Source of the DNA: Bacillota bacterium
GTDB lineage: Bacteria > Bacillota > Clostridia > Lachnospirales > Anaerotignaceae
DNA: 11,973 nucleotides
Direction: 5' to 3'
Assembly: GCA_017547125.1 (NCBI GenBank)
Contig: JAFYQL010000159.1
Span: forward strand, 1 to 11,973
In this document: one piece after another, positions 1-6,322 of the stretch
Layout: each line of letters opens with the position of its first letter
Numbering within the stretch: position 1 is the stretch's first letter
The notes under the pieces: model-generated
What the model was told of the DNA's origin: nothing
What the model saw: only the letters and a program-made list of their open reading frames with translations
Databases searched by the model: none
Program-made: the position numbers and the translations under genes

Positions 1-1151
1 GCAAATGAAACGTGGTGGAAGTTGTTTGCCATAACAGGAAGGATCATTGATGTAACAACAAAAGACACCGCCATTATAGAAAGTATCTTTTGTTTGAAAC
101 TCTCTTCGCTTCCAAGTATCTCCGCACACACCACACAGCCGTAAACTGATGTAGCACTTAAAACAAAGCTGACATCATATATGATATCGGTGTTATTTAC
201 TATCATTATAAATGCTGCGGCACAAAGTGAGTTAAGGGTGTCGCTTTCTCTTTTGAGTATGTGTCCCCAAAGTATAACCTCAAGCATAATAACCGCCCTT
301 ACAACAGACGGACTAAGGCCTGTGAAAAAGGCATATCCTATAATGGCAGCTGAAGTTGCCAGATATGTATTGCGGTCAGACAAGAATTTTCTTAATACAA
401 AAATCAGCGCCGCACAAATAACAGATGTGTGCAGACCCGATACCGCAAGCACGTGTGATATGCTTGAAAGAGAATAAAGTTCTCTTATTTCTTCGCTTAC
501 GGCACTTCCGCCTCCAAGGACCATGGCAGATATTATTTCGGCCTCCTGTTCAGGGAAAACATGCTTATATACAGAATTTATTCTTTCCTTGAAAGCATTA
601 AGACTTCCGTAAAATCCGCCTTTTCCGTTTTCAAGCAAATAAACCTTTTCGGCATAAACGGCAGTGTCATAATTTTTGCAGGCAGTATATCTGCCCATAT
701 CAAACCCACCCGGATTAGACGGTTTATTCATATCCGCAACCTTGCCCTTTATGGCTATAACATCACCCGTTTTAACAAAGCTTCCTTCAGGCATATAAAT
801 CATAACTCTTATGTCGGTTTCTTCGACAGTTTCATCAATGATGATTTCGTCTGCCCTGAAATCAAGCCTTTGCTTTCCGCTTTGAGTATACTGAATATTA
901 ACAACACTGCCTTTAAGACGCACATCTTCCCACGGAGAAAACGGTGTTTCCTTTTCAGTGGCGAAATGCAACCCAAGGGCAAAAATAAAAACTGCAAAAG
1001 GTATTATAAAAGTATAAGATTTCTTCCTAATTCCACAAACAATGCAAAATACCAATGACAAAAGGACAGTATACGGCAAAATAGCCGCATACTGTCCGCT
1101 TAATTTTCCCATTATTAAAAATGTTGTGAAATATAAAAATGGTCTTTTCAT
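1..1151 (-). CDS. comEC: ComEC/Rec2 DNA-uptake channel, N-terminal 383 residues (gene runs off the left edge)
   Basis: ComEC forms the inner-membrane channel that brings single-stranded DNA into the cell during transformation. The frame is open from an ATG at 1151 to base 1, so the C-terminal part lies outside the window. Hydrophobic segments lie near residues 4-16, 22-43 and 46-62. They are followed by a soluble beta-rich part (DUF4131/OB-like) with the family motif NPGGFD at 146-151. The Competence domain then begins with HVLAVSGLH at 233-241, a near-diagnostic ComEC signature, and further membrane segments follow. The start overlaps the GerMN stop as TGATG (one shared base), and no good Shine-Dalgarno lies at normal distance, so translation is probably coupled. 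It is the last visible gene of the comEA-led operon. Family assignment is secure; whether the full protein is intact cannot be seen. Confidence 0.93.
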   Translation of the reverse strand, partial: MKRPFLYFTTFLIMGKLSGQYAAILPYTVLLSLVFCIVCGIRKKSYTFIIPFAVFIFALGLHFATEKETPFSPWEDVRLKGSVVNIQYTQSGKQRLDFRADEIIIDETVEETDIRVMIYMPEGSFVKTGDVIAIKGKVADMNKPSNPGGFDMGRYTACKNYDTAVYAEKVYLLENGKGGFYGSLNAFKERINSVYKHVFPEQEAEIISAMVLGGGSAVSEEIRELYSLSSISHVLAVSGLHTSVICAALIFVLRKFLSDRNTYLATSAAIIGYAFFTGLSPSVVRAVIMLEVILWGHILKRESDTLNSLCAAAFIMIVNNTDIIYDVSFVLSATSVYGCVVCAEILGSEESFKQKILSIMAVSFVVTSMILPVMANNFHHVSF

Positions 1152-2098
1152 CAATCAAATTCTTTAGCCTCAAAAGGTTTGTCAAACTCAAGTCCGCCTT
1201 TAAACTGGCTTCTCTTTTCGCCTTCTATAAGGAACTGTACTTTTTCTATGGAAGAAAGTCTTGTAAGGGAGTTTACTATTGAATAAACTGTGAGCATTTC
1301 TGCCGTTTCACCGCCGCCGTGCTTTGTAACAAAGTCTTCACTAAGGTCAACATAGCATATACCGTCGGCAGATTTTATATCCCTTATCTTTGTTTCTGCA
1401 GGAACTGTTCTTAACTTGCCTTCACCGGAAGGTCCTGCGATAAGTGCTTCCATAATATATTTTTCAAGGTTTTCGTTTATATTTACGTTTACTCTTATTT
1501 CTTCCTTAACAAGAGTCTGTGCAGTAGCATCAGCAAAATAAATTGTTATGCTTCTTGTTGAATTTGTAGGTTCAGGGTCTATTTCAGCATTGATAATAAG
1601 GTTGTCCCTTGTCATAACGCCAAGTGCATCGCCGTTTACCTTAACAACAGGCTTGCCTTCAACAGTAAATGACACACCGTCAACAAAGTAGAGCCCTGTG
1701 AGCGTCCACACCATTGCCGAACGGCAAATCATTTCTTCCCCGGCTTTAAGTTCAAGATATTCTTCAGAAAAATCCACTATTATTTTTTTGTTGTATATCT
1801 TAACGTCAAGCACTTCCACATTTGGCGGTACCGCCGAAACAAGGCTTTCGCTTTTTGGTCTGCTCTGCATTTTTTCAATGGCTGACATTGCCATATCATG
1901 CATCGAAACACCGTCTATCTCACACTTTTCACTTACAAGTGTTGATCCTATGTTCTGAACATAATATATGTCCGCACCCATGTTTATGCTGCTTTCATCT
2001 GTCGGTTTTTTATCGTTAAAGGCTGCAAGCACACTGATAAATGCTATCAAAGCAAAAATGACCGAAAGGGCAACTGCTATTTTTTTGTTTGTCTTCAT
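1151..2098 (-). CDS. Membrane-anchored protein with two tandem GerMN domains
   Basis: A 315-residue protein with a short basic N-terminus and one hydrophobic segment (about residues 8-27), probably a signal anchor. Two GerMN-type repeats follow, about 43-170 and 182-308. Each has the pattern of an IVDFSEEY / YVDLSEDF strand (106-114 and 249-256), a helix, then a strand ending in IEGE or VEGK. Tandem GerMN domains are known from Bacillus GerM, which acts in sporulation and germination outside the membrane, and occur in other envelope proteins; a peptidoglycan-related role is inference. Unlike Bacillus GerM there is no lipobox cysteine after the hydrophobic stretch. An in-frame GTG at 2107 would add three residues, but it overlaps the AAGGGG ribosome site (2107-2112); the ATG at 2098 sits 8 bases after it. 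The kinase stop is 12 bases upstream, and the gene overlaps comEC by one base. Confidence 0.85.
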   Translation of the reverse strand: MKTNKKIAVALSVIFALIAFISVLAAFNDKKPTDESSINMGADIYYVQNIGSTLVSEKCEIDGVSMHDMAMSAIEKMQSRPKSESLVSAVPPNVEVLDVKIYNKKIIVDFSEEYLELKAGEEMICRSAMVWTLTGLYFVDGVSFTVEGKPVVKVNGDALGVMTRDNLIINAEIDPEPTNSTRSITIYFADATAQTLVKEEIRVNVNINENLEKYIMEALIAGPSGEGKLRTVPAETKIRDIKSADGICYVDLSEDFVTKHGGGETAEMLTVYSIVNSLTRLSSIEKVQFLIEGEKRSQFKGGLEFDKPFEAKEFD

Positions 2099-2106
2099 GT
2101 GCCTCA

Positions 2107-2112
2107 CCCCTT
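2107..2112 (-). promoter_or_regulatory. Ribosome binding site deciding the GerMN-protein start
   Basis: AAGGGG on the minus strand, overlapping the stop codon of the sensor kinase. It lies 8 bases before the ATG at 2098 and overlaps the alternative GTG at 2107, which is why the shorter start was chosen. Confidence 0.7.
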
Positions 2113-3538
2113 ACTTAAGATTGCTGTTAACAAGAGGTATTCTTACAACAAAAGTTGTGCCTTCATTTTCTTTGCTTGAAACCTTGATGCTTCCGTTATG
2201 CATAAGCACTGTGGAATGCGTTATGGCAAGGCCAAGACCTGTGCCGCCGGTTTCTCTGTCTCTTGTTTTATCTATTCTGTAAAATCTCTGGAATATCTTT
2301 GAAAGTTCTTCTTCTGCCATACCTATACCTGTATCGCTTACAGTTATAAATACATTCTGATGGTCACTGTCAAGAACAACCTTAACTTCGCCACCGTCAT
2401 CAGTGTATTTGATACCATTTTCCACAAGGTTTGAGATAGCAAGAGTAAACTTTGTTTCGTCAATATCTGCATTGACATCTTTAATTTCATCATAAACAAG
2501 GTTTATATTTTTGCTTCCTGCAATAGGCTGAAGTCTTTTTACGATGTCGCCGATAACCTTGTTGAGGTTTTCGTTTACAAAGTTTACCGGAATTTCCTTC
2601 TGATCAAGACGAACTAATGTAAGAAGGTCATTAATGATTTCTGTCATTCGGTCAACTTCACTGTTGATATCACCCATAAACTCAACATACATTTCTTTTG
2701 GTGCATCAGGCATCATAAGAAGTGACTCGCTCAGTACCTTTATCGAACTTAAAGGTGTTTTGAGCTCGTGGCTTACGTTTGATACAAACTGCTGGCGCGA
2801 ACTGTCAACCTGTTCAAGCTTTGTTGCCATATCATTTACTGACTGTGAAACCATTTCCATTTCGTGATAGTTAAGCTGTTTTACAGGCAGTCTCTGGTCA
2901 AGATGTCCGTCGGCTATTTTTTCAATAACCTGCATCATTTTGTTCAGCGGTTCTGTTATAATGTGGGCAAACCAGAACACAAGACAGCCTACAATAGAAA
3001 CAACCATAGCAAGAAGGACATAGACCTGATGCTTGATTTCTGCCATTTTTTCAGCAATATCGCTTGGCATATCGGCAATAAGCACAGCACCCACCTTCTG
3101 TCCCGCTTCATCTGCAATACTTGCAACGGCGTAAATACTTCCGTTTGGCTGAAGCTTGGCAATATCTTTATTATCAAGGGCTTCTATGATTTCAGGTATA
3201 AGGTACATTTTGCCTGTTTCAGTACGGTTTGAATCATTGATAACAGTGCCTGTGGAGTCAACAACAATGGTTCTGTATCCGCCTTCGGTGCTTGTATTTT
3301 CTATATCTTCGTCAAACTCGCCCTTTTTTTCTGCATCAAAAAGATAGTCCGAAATAGTGATATGTCCGGCAAAAATATTGGCCTGATTAAGAAGTTCCTT
3401 TTTTCTTTCTTCCACATAGTAATTTTCAGTTGCTTTAAAAATTACGGAGCTGAACATAACAAGAGGAACAATACTTACTGCAATATATGTAAGCAAAAGT
3501 ATCCACTTAATGCTCAGGGTTTTTCTTTTCTTATCCAA
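2111..3538 (-). CDS. Sensor histidine kinase (HAMP-HisKA-HATPase_c; WalK/PhoR/ResE type)
   Basis: A 475-residue membrane sensor kinase expected to phosphorylate the regulator encoded just upstream. Order of parts: TM1 about 10-32, an extracytoplasmic PAS/Cache-like domain about 35-170, TM2 about 172-193, HAMP about 190-243, then the dimerisation helix with SHELKTP and phospho-accepting His257. The ATP domain has an N box NLVENGIKY from 370, G1 DTGIG at 402-406, FQRFYR at 416-421 and G2 GTGLGL at 432-437. All catalytic motifs are intact. No ATG is available. GGGGAG at 3551-3556 directly abuts a TTG at 3550 but stands 12 bases before the TTG at 3538, so the latter is preferred; an ATT at 3541 (9 bases) is also conceivable. 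The gene overlaps the regulator by 8 bases (20 if the upstream TTG is used). The ligand is unknown. Confidence 0.93.
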   Translation of the reverse strand: MDKKRKTLSIKWILLLTYIAVSIVPLVMFSSVIFKATENYYVEERKKELLNQANIFAGHITISDYLFDAEKKGEFDEDIENTSTEGGYRTIVVDSTGTVINDSNRTETGKMYLIPEIIEALDNKDIAKLQPNGSIYAVASIADEAGQKVGAVLIADMPSDIAEKMAEIKHQVYVLLAMVVSIVGCLVFWFAHIITEPLNKMMQVIEKIADGHLDQRLPVKQLNYHEMEMVSQSVNDMATKLEQVDSSRQQFVSNVSHELKTPLSSIKVLSESLLMMPDAPKEMYVEFMGDINSEVDRMTEIINDLLTLVRLDQKEIPVNFVNENLNKVIGDIVKRLQPIAGSKNINLVYDEIKDVNADIDETKFTLAISNLVENGIKYTDDGGEVKVVLDSDHQNVFITVSDTGIGMAEEELSKIFQRFYRIDKTRDRETGGTGLGLAITHSTVLMHNGSIKVSSKENEGTTFVVRIPLVNSNLK

Positions 3539-4223
3539 AATAGTATCCAACTCCCCATTTTGTGAAGATATACTGAGGTTCGCTTGGGTTAGCCTCTATT
3601 TTTTCTCTCAGTCTTCTTACGTGAACGTCAACTGTTCTTGCATCGCCCGGATAGTCAACGCCCCATACTGTATCAAGAAGGTTTTCTCTGCTATAAATCT
3701 TGCCTTCGTTTTTGATAAGAAGCTCAAGAATATCGTATTCCTTGGCAGTAAGGTTTGTTTCTTTGCCATTAATAAACACTCTTCTGCTGTCTGTTTCAAG
3801 GCGGAGGCCTTTTCTTTCGATAACATTTGTTTTTTGCTCTGTTTTAACTTCAACTTTTCTAATGCTTCTTCTTAAGATAGCCTTTATTCTTGCCTTAAGT
3901 TCAAGAATATTGAATGGCTTTACGATATAGTCATCTGCGCCATATTCAAGGCCCATAATTTTGTCCATATCTTCGCCTTTTGCTGTTACCATAATAATAG
4001 GAATCTGTGAAAAATCTCTTGTTGTCTGGCACACAGTAAGTCCGTCCATTTTTGGAAGCATAACATCGAGCACAACAAGATCAAAGTTTCCTTCCTTTAT
4101 ATAGTTAAGAGCCTCTTCGCCGTCATAAGCCGCTGTAACTTCAAAGCCTTCCTGCTCAAGGCTGAATTTTATTCCTTTTACAATCAATTTTTCGTCATCT
4201 ACTACAAGTATTTTACCGGCCAT
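3531..4223 (-). CDS. OmpR/PhoB-family response regulator
   Basis: A 230-residue transcription factor with a receiver domain (1-120) and a C-terminal winged-helix DNA-binding domain (about 133-230). The acidic pair D9/D10, phospho-acceptor D53 in VVLDVMLP, T80 and K102 in VKPF are all present. The recognition helix region contains DARTVDVHVRRLREKI, typical of the WalR/PhoP/ResD branch. The ATG at 4229 overlaps the comEA stop (ATGA) but has GGTGAGG only one base away. The ATG at 4223 is 7 bases from that ribosome site and gives the usual MAGKILVVDDE start, so it was chosen. It pairs with the kinase that follows. Its target genes are not shown by the sequence; the operon's own divergent promoter region with a palindrome is one candidate, although OmpR-family sites are usually direct repeats. 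Confidence 0.94.
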   Translation of the reverse strand: MAGKILVVDDEKLIVKGIKFSLEQEGFEVTAAYDGEEALNYIKEGNFDLVVLDVMLPKMDGLTVCQTTRDFSQIPIIMVTAKGEDMDKIMGLEYGADDYIVKPFNILELKARIKAILRRSIRKVEVKTEQKTNVIERKGLRLETDSRRVFINGKETNLTAKEYDILELLIKNEGKIYSRENLLDTVWGVDYPGDARTVDVHVRRLREKIEANPSEPQYIFTKWGVGYYFG

Positions 4224-4225
4224 TT

Positions 4226-4597
4226 TCATTCCTCACCTTCAACCGTTATATAATCTTTTATTTCTTCAAATGTTTTATCTCCAATACCGCTTACATTCAT
4301 AATGTCTTCTATGCTTTCAAAGCTGCCATTGTCTGTGCGGTAATCCACTATCTTTTGTGCCGTCTTTTCGCCTATGCCATCAAGCTCCATAAGACGCAAA
4401 ACATCGGCAGTGTTTATGTTTATGATGTCATCTTTCATCATTTCATTAAAACTGCCTATTGCTTCTATATTATCATAATATATTTTATCTTCTCTTGCAA
4501 AGGTCAATTCTTCATCCTTTGAATAGGAAGAATACCATATACCACAAAGTATGACAACCATTGCCATCGCAAGATATTTAATTCTTTCAATTTTCAT
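4226..4597 (-). CDS. comEA: ComEA-like helix-hairpin-helix DNA-binding membrane protein
   Basis: A 123-residue protein with one N-terminal membrane helix (about 7-23), a charged linker, and a C-terminal double helix-hairpin-helix ComEA domain (about 58-119). The domain starts ININTAD and carries hairpins LDGIGEKTAQKI (72-83) and VSGIGDKTFEEI (102-113). ComEA is the extracellular DNA receptor that hands DNA to ComEC; the presence of comEC four genes downstream supports this role. It is shorter than Gram-positive ComEA proteins of about 200 residues and lacks the SLBB domain usually found between anchor and hairpins. GAGG at 4605-4608 lies 7 bases before the ATG. The stop overlaps the alternative ATG of the response regulator. 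It is the first gene of the minus-strand run. Confidence 0.88.
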   Translation of the reverse strand: MKIERIKYLAMAMVVILCGIWYSSYSKDEELTFAREDKIYYDNIEAIGSFNEMMKDDIININTADVLRLMELDGIGEKTAQKIVDYRTDNGSFESIEDIMNVSGIGDKTFEEIKDYITVEGEE

Positions 4598-4644
4598 AAA
4601 AATACCTCAAAAGACATTTTTTTATTTATCTCAATAATTTTTTC

Positions 4645-4653
4645 TGTTATACT
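4645..4653 (+). promoter_or_regulatory. Extended -10 promoter of the carboxypeptidase gene
   Basis: TGTTATACT is a full extended -10 (TG, one base, TATACT at 4648-4653). The position 17 bases upstream holds only TTTATC (4625-4630), a poor -35, as is common for extended -10 promoters. The start would fall near 4660, about 35 bases before the ATG. AGGAG at 4684-4688 is the ribosome site, 6 bases from the ATG at 4695. Confidence 0.6.
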
Positions 4654-4664
4654 TAAGTGTAACA
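4645..4664. promoter_or_regulatory. 20-base near-palindrome, candidate operator between divergent genes
   Basis: TGTTATACTTAAGTGTAACA reads as an inverted repeat with 9 of 10 pairs matching; the only mismatch is T4650 against G4659. It covers the extended -10 of the carboxypeptidase promoter and the predicted -10 of the comEA promoter, so a dimeric repressor bound here would block both directions. No specific regulator family is recognised from the motif. Confidence 0.45.
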
Positions 4665-4694
4665 CGTTTATAAATAAAAATATAGGAGCTCCAA

Positions 4695-6062
4695 ATGAAA
4701 AAATTACTAATTTTGGCTTTTGCATTGATTTATGCAATTTTAAATACATTCACATGCTTCGGCGCAATAACAACACCAAAAACAGAGGCCGCGGCCGCAT
4801 CTCTTGCACTTGATGCCGAGGCTGCAATACTTATAGATGCATCAACAGGCGAAATACTTTACAACAAGGACTCAACTGCAAGATACTATCCGGCAAGCAT
4901 CACAAAGCTTATGACGGTACTTCTTGTGCTTGAAAACTGTGAAAAAGATGAAATTGTCACATTTTCTCACGATGCAGTTTTTTCAATCGAGCCCGGCAGC
5001 AGCCACATTGCCATTGTTCCTGACGAAATGCTTACTGTTGAGCAGTGTCTTTACGGCATTATGCTTCAGTCTGCAAACGAAGTTTCAAATGCCGTTGGCG
5101 AGCACATTGCAGGCAGTATGGAAGAGTTTTCTGTGATGATGACAGAAAGAGCAAAAGAGCTTGGCTGCAAAAACACAAACTTTGTAAATGCACATGGTCT
5201 TCACGATGAAAACCATTACACAACAGCCTACGATATGGCTCTTATCGCAAAAGAAGTGCTTAAATATCCTTATTTTAAGGAAATAATGTCTTCTGTATAT
5301 TTCGAAATTCAGCCTACAAACAAGCAGCCTGAAATAAGATACCTTCACGGACAGAATCAGCTTTTAAAACCTGCAAGCATCTTCCACTACGAATACTGTA
5401 TAGGCGGAAAAACAGGTTTCACAAACGAAGCAAGAAATACACTTGTAGCCTTTGCCGAAAAAGACGGCACAACACTTATCTCCGTTGTACTCAAATCAAC
5501 AGGCTACGGCGAATACACAGACACTATTGCACTTTTTGATTACGGTTTCAACAACTTCCAGACAGTTGAGCTTGGAAGCACAACTGAGGTGCTTGGCACA
5601 ATAGAGGTTGTAAGAGGCGAAGGCAAAGATTTTGAGGTTGTTGACAGTGTAGACGGAAGAATTACTTCAAAAGCCAAGGCAACACTCCCTCTTGAGCGCC
5701 GTGCATCAGAGGTTGAAAGCAGCATTTCTATGAACACAGTAACAAAAAATGCCGTTTTTAAGGATGATGTTATAGGTACAGTGACATATACTCTTGATGG
5801 TCAGGAAATTGCAAAAGGCGAAATAAAAGCCGTTAAAGATTCACTTTCTCCGGAAGAGCCTGACAAAATTGATATGGAAGAAAAGAATCCTGTAAACTTC
5901 AAGTTTGTAGGCGGAATACTTGCTTTCATTGCAATTGCACTTTTCATCATCAGAGCAATCAACATAAAAATTCAGAAAGAGCGCAGAAGAAGACGCCGTG
6001 CCCGCAGAAGAGCACAGCGAATGGCTGCACAGAGAGCTGAAGAAGAAAGAAGAAGATTCTGA
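4695..6062 (+). CDS. D-alanyl-D-alanine carboxypeptidase (DacF/PBP5 family) with C-terminal TM helix and Arg-rich tail
   Basis: A 455-residue penicillin-binding carboxypeptidase that trims the terminal D-Ala of peptidoglycan stem peptides outside the membrane. It has a signal peptide (about 1-24) and a peptidase S11 domain (about 38-285) carrying SITK at 68-71 with catalytic Ser68, SAN at 126-128 and KTG at 239-241. A PBP5-like C-terminal beta domain follows (about 290-380). Family members normally end in an amphipathic membrane helix. Here there is a true hydrophobic helix (about 404-420) and then a tail with 14 arginines in the last 26 residues, which should be cytoplasmic. It is monocistronic, with its own extended -10 promoter, AGGAG site and a terminator right after the stop. 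It may be of the vegetative or the sporulation (DacB/DacF) type; the sequence does not decide this. Confidence 0.93.
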   Translation: MKKLLILAFALIYAILNTFTCFGAITTPKTEAAAASLALDAEAAILIDASTGEILYNKDSTARYYPASITKLMTVLLVLENCEKDEIVTFSHDAVFSIEPGSSHIAIVPDEMLTVEQCLYGIMLQSANEVSNAVGEHIAGSMEEFSVMMTERAKELGCKNTNFVNAHGLHDENHYTTAYDMALIAKEVLKYPYFKEIMSSVYFEIQPTNKQPEIRYLHGQNQLLKPASIFHYEYCIGGKTGFTNEARNTLVAFAEKDGTTLISVVLKSTGYGEYTDTIALFDYGFNNFQTVELGSTTEVLGTIEVVRGEGKDFEVVDSVDGRITSKAKATLPLERRASEVESSISMNTVTKNAVFKDDVIGTVTYTLDGQEIAKGEIKAVKDSLSPEEPDKIDMEEKNPVNFKFVGGILAFIAIALFIIRAINIKIQKERRRRRRARRRAQRMAAQRAEEERRRF

Positions 6063-6069
6063 TAAAAAC

Positions 6070-6105
6070 AAAGAGCCTTGATTTTTCAAGGCTCTTTTAT
6101 TTTTG
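6070..6105 (+). terminator. Rho-independent terminator of the carboxypeptidase gene
   Basis: A perfect 12-base stem, AAAGAGCCTTGA (6070-6081) with TCAAGGCTCTTT (6086-6097), a 4-base T loop, then a T-rich run to 6105. It begins 8 bases after the stop codon. Confidence 0.95.
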
Positions 6106-6167
6106 CATTTCATCAGGTTTTTTCTTTATTTTTCAAGCAATTTGCGTCTTTTTTCACGTATGTGCTA

Positions 6168-6197
6168 TTGATTATATACATATATTGATGTTAAAAT
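6168..6197 (+). promoter_or_regulatory. Candidate promoter of the permease gene
   Basis: TTGATT (6168-6173), an 18-base spacer and TAAAAT (6192-6197) would start transcription near 6204. The region is very AT-rich and other registers are possible. No purine riboswitch consensus was seen in the 6106-6257 leader. Confidence 0.4.
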
Positions 6198-6211
6198 TAT
6201 TGTGAGGATAT

Positions 6212-6322
6212 ATGGCATTTTATCCGTACATATTATTAAAAGAGGGAGGCGATTACTATTTTATCGCAGAAAATAGACACCTACTTCCATATTTCAAAAA
6301 GAGGGTCGACAATCAAAACTGA
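6212..6322 (+). other. Possible 36-codon upstream reading frame overlapping the permease start
   Basis: An ATG at 6212 has GTGAGG (6202-6207) four bases before it and opens a 36-residue frame starting MAFYPYILLK and ending at a TGA (6320-6322). It overlaps the 5' end of the permease coding sequence in the other frame and contains the permease ribosome site. The peptide has no recognisable features. If transcription starts near 6204, its ribosome site would be cut off. It may be chance. Confidence 0.2.
6241..6249 (+). promoter_or_regulatory. Ribosome binding site pointing to an AUU start codon
   Basis: AGAGGGAGG is the strongest Shine-Dalgarno in the leader. Exactly 8 bases after it lies ATT at 6258, in frame with the permease. 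No ATG, GTG or TTG occurs in that frame between the upstream stop (6237-6239) and 6327. Confidence 0.7.

Larger units (their letters stand above)
4639..4674 (-). promoter_or_regulatory. Candidate promoter of the comEA-TCS-GerMN-comEC run
   Basis: On the minus strand a TTTATA (-35, 4669-4674) and TATAAC (-10, 4646-4651) are 17 bases apart. This would start transcription near 4639, about 40 bases before comEA. The -10 lies inside the 20-base near-palindrome and overlaps the -10 of the opposing carboxypeptidase promoter. The hexamers are imperfect, so this is a prediction only. Confidence 0.4.

Noticed and set aside
181..477. Plus-strand 98-codon open frame
   Set aside because: Antisense to ComEC residues including HVLAVSGLH; no independent support.
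561..1058. Plus-strand 165-codon open frame
   Set aside because: It lies opposite the clear ComEC coding frame, has no family features or ribosome site, and is a shadow.
6106..6257. Purine riboswitch in the permease leader
   Set aside because: Expected because purine permeases often have one, but the conserved junction and loop sequences are not present; only a weak 5-base hairpin (GGATA/TATCC) is seen.
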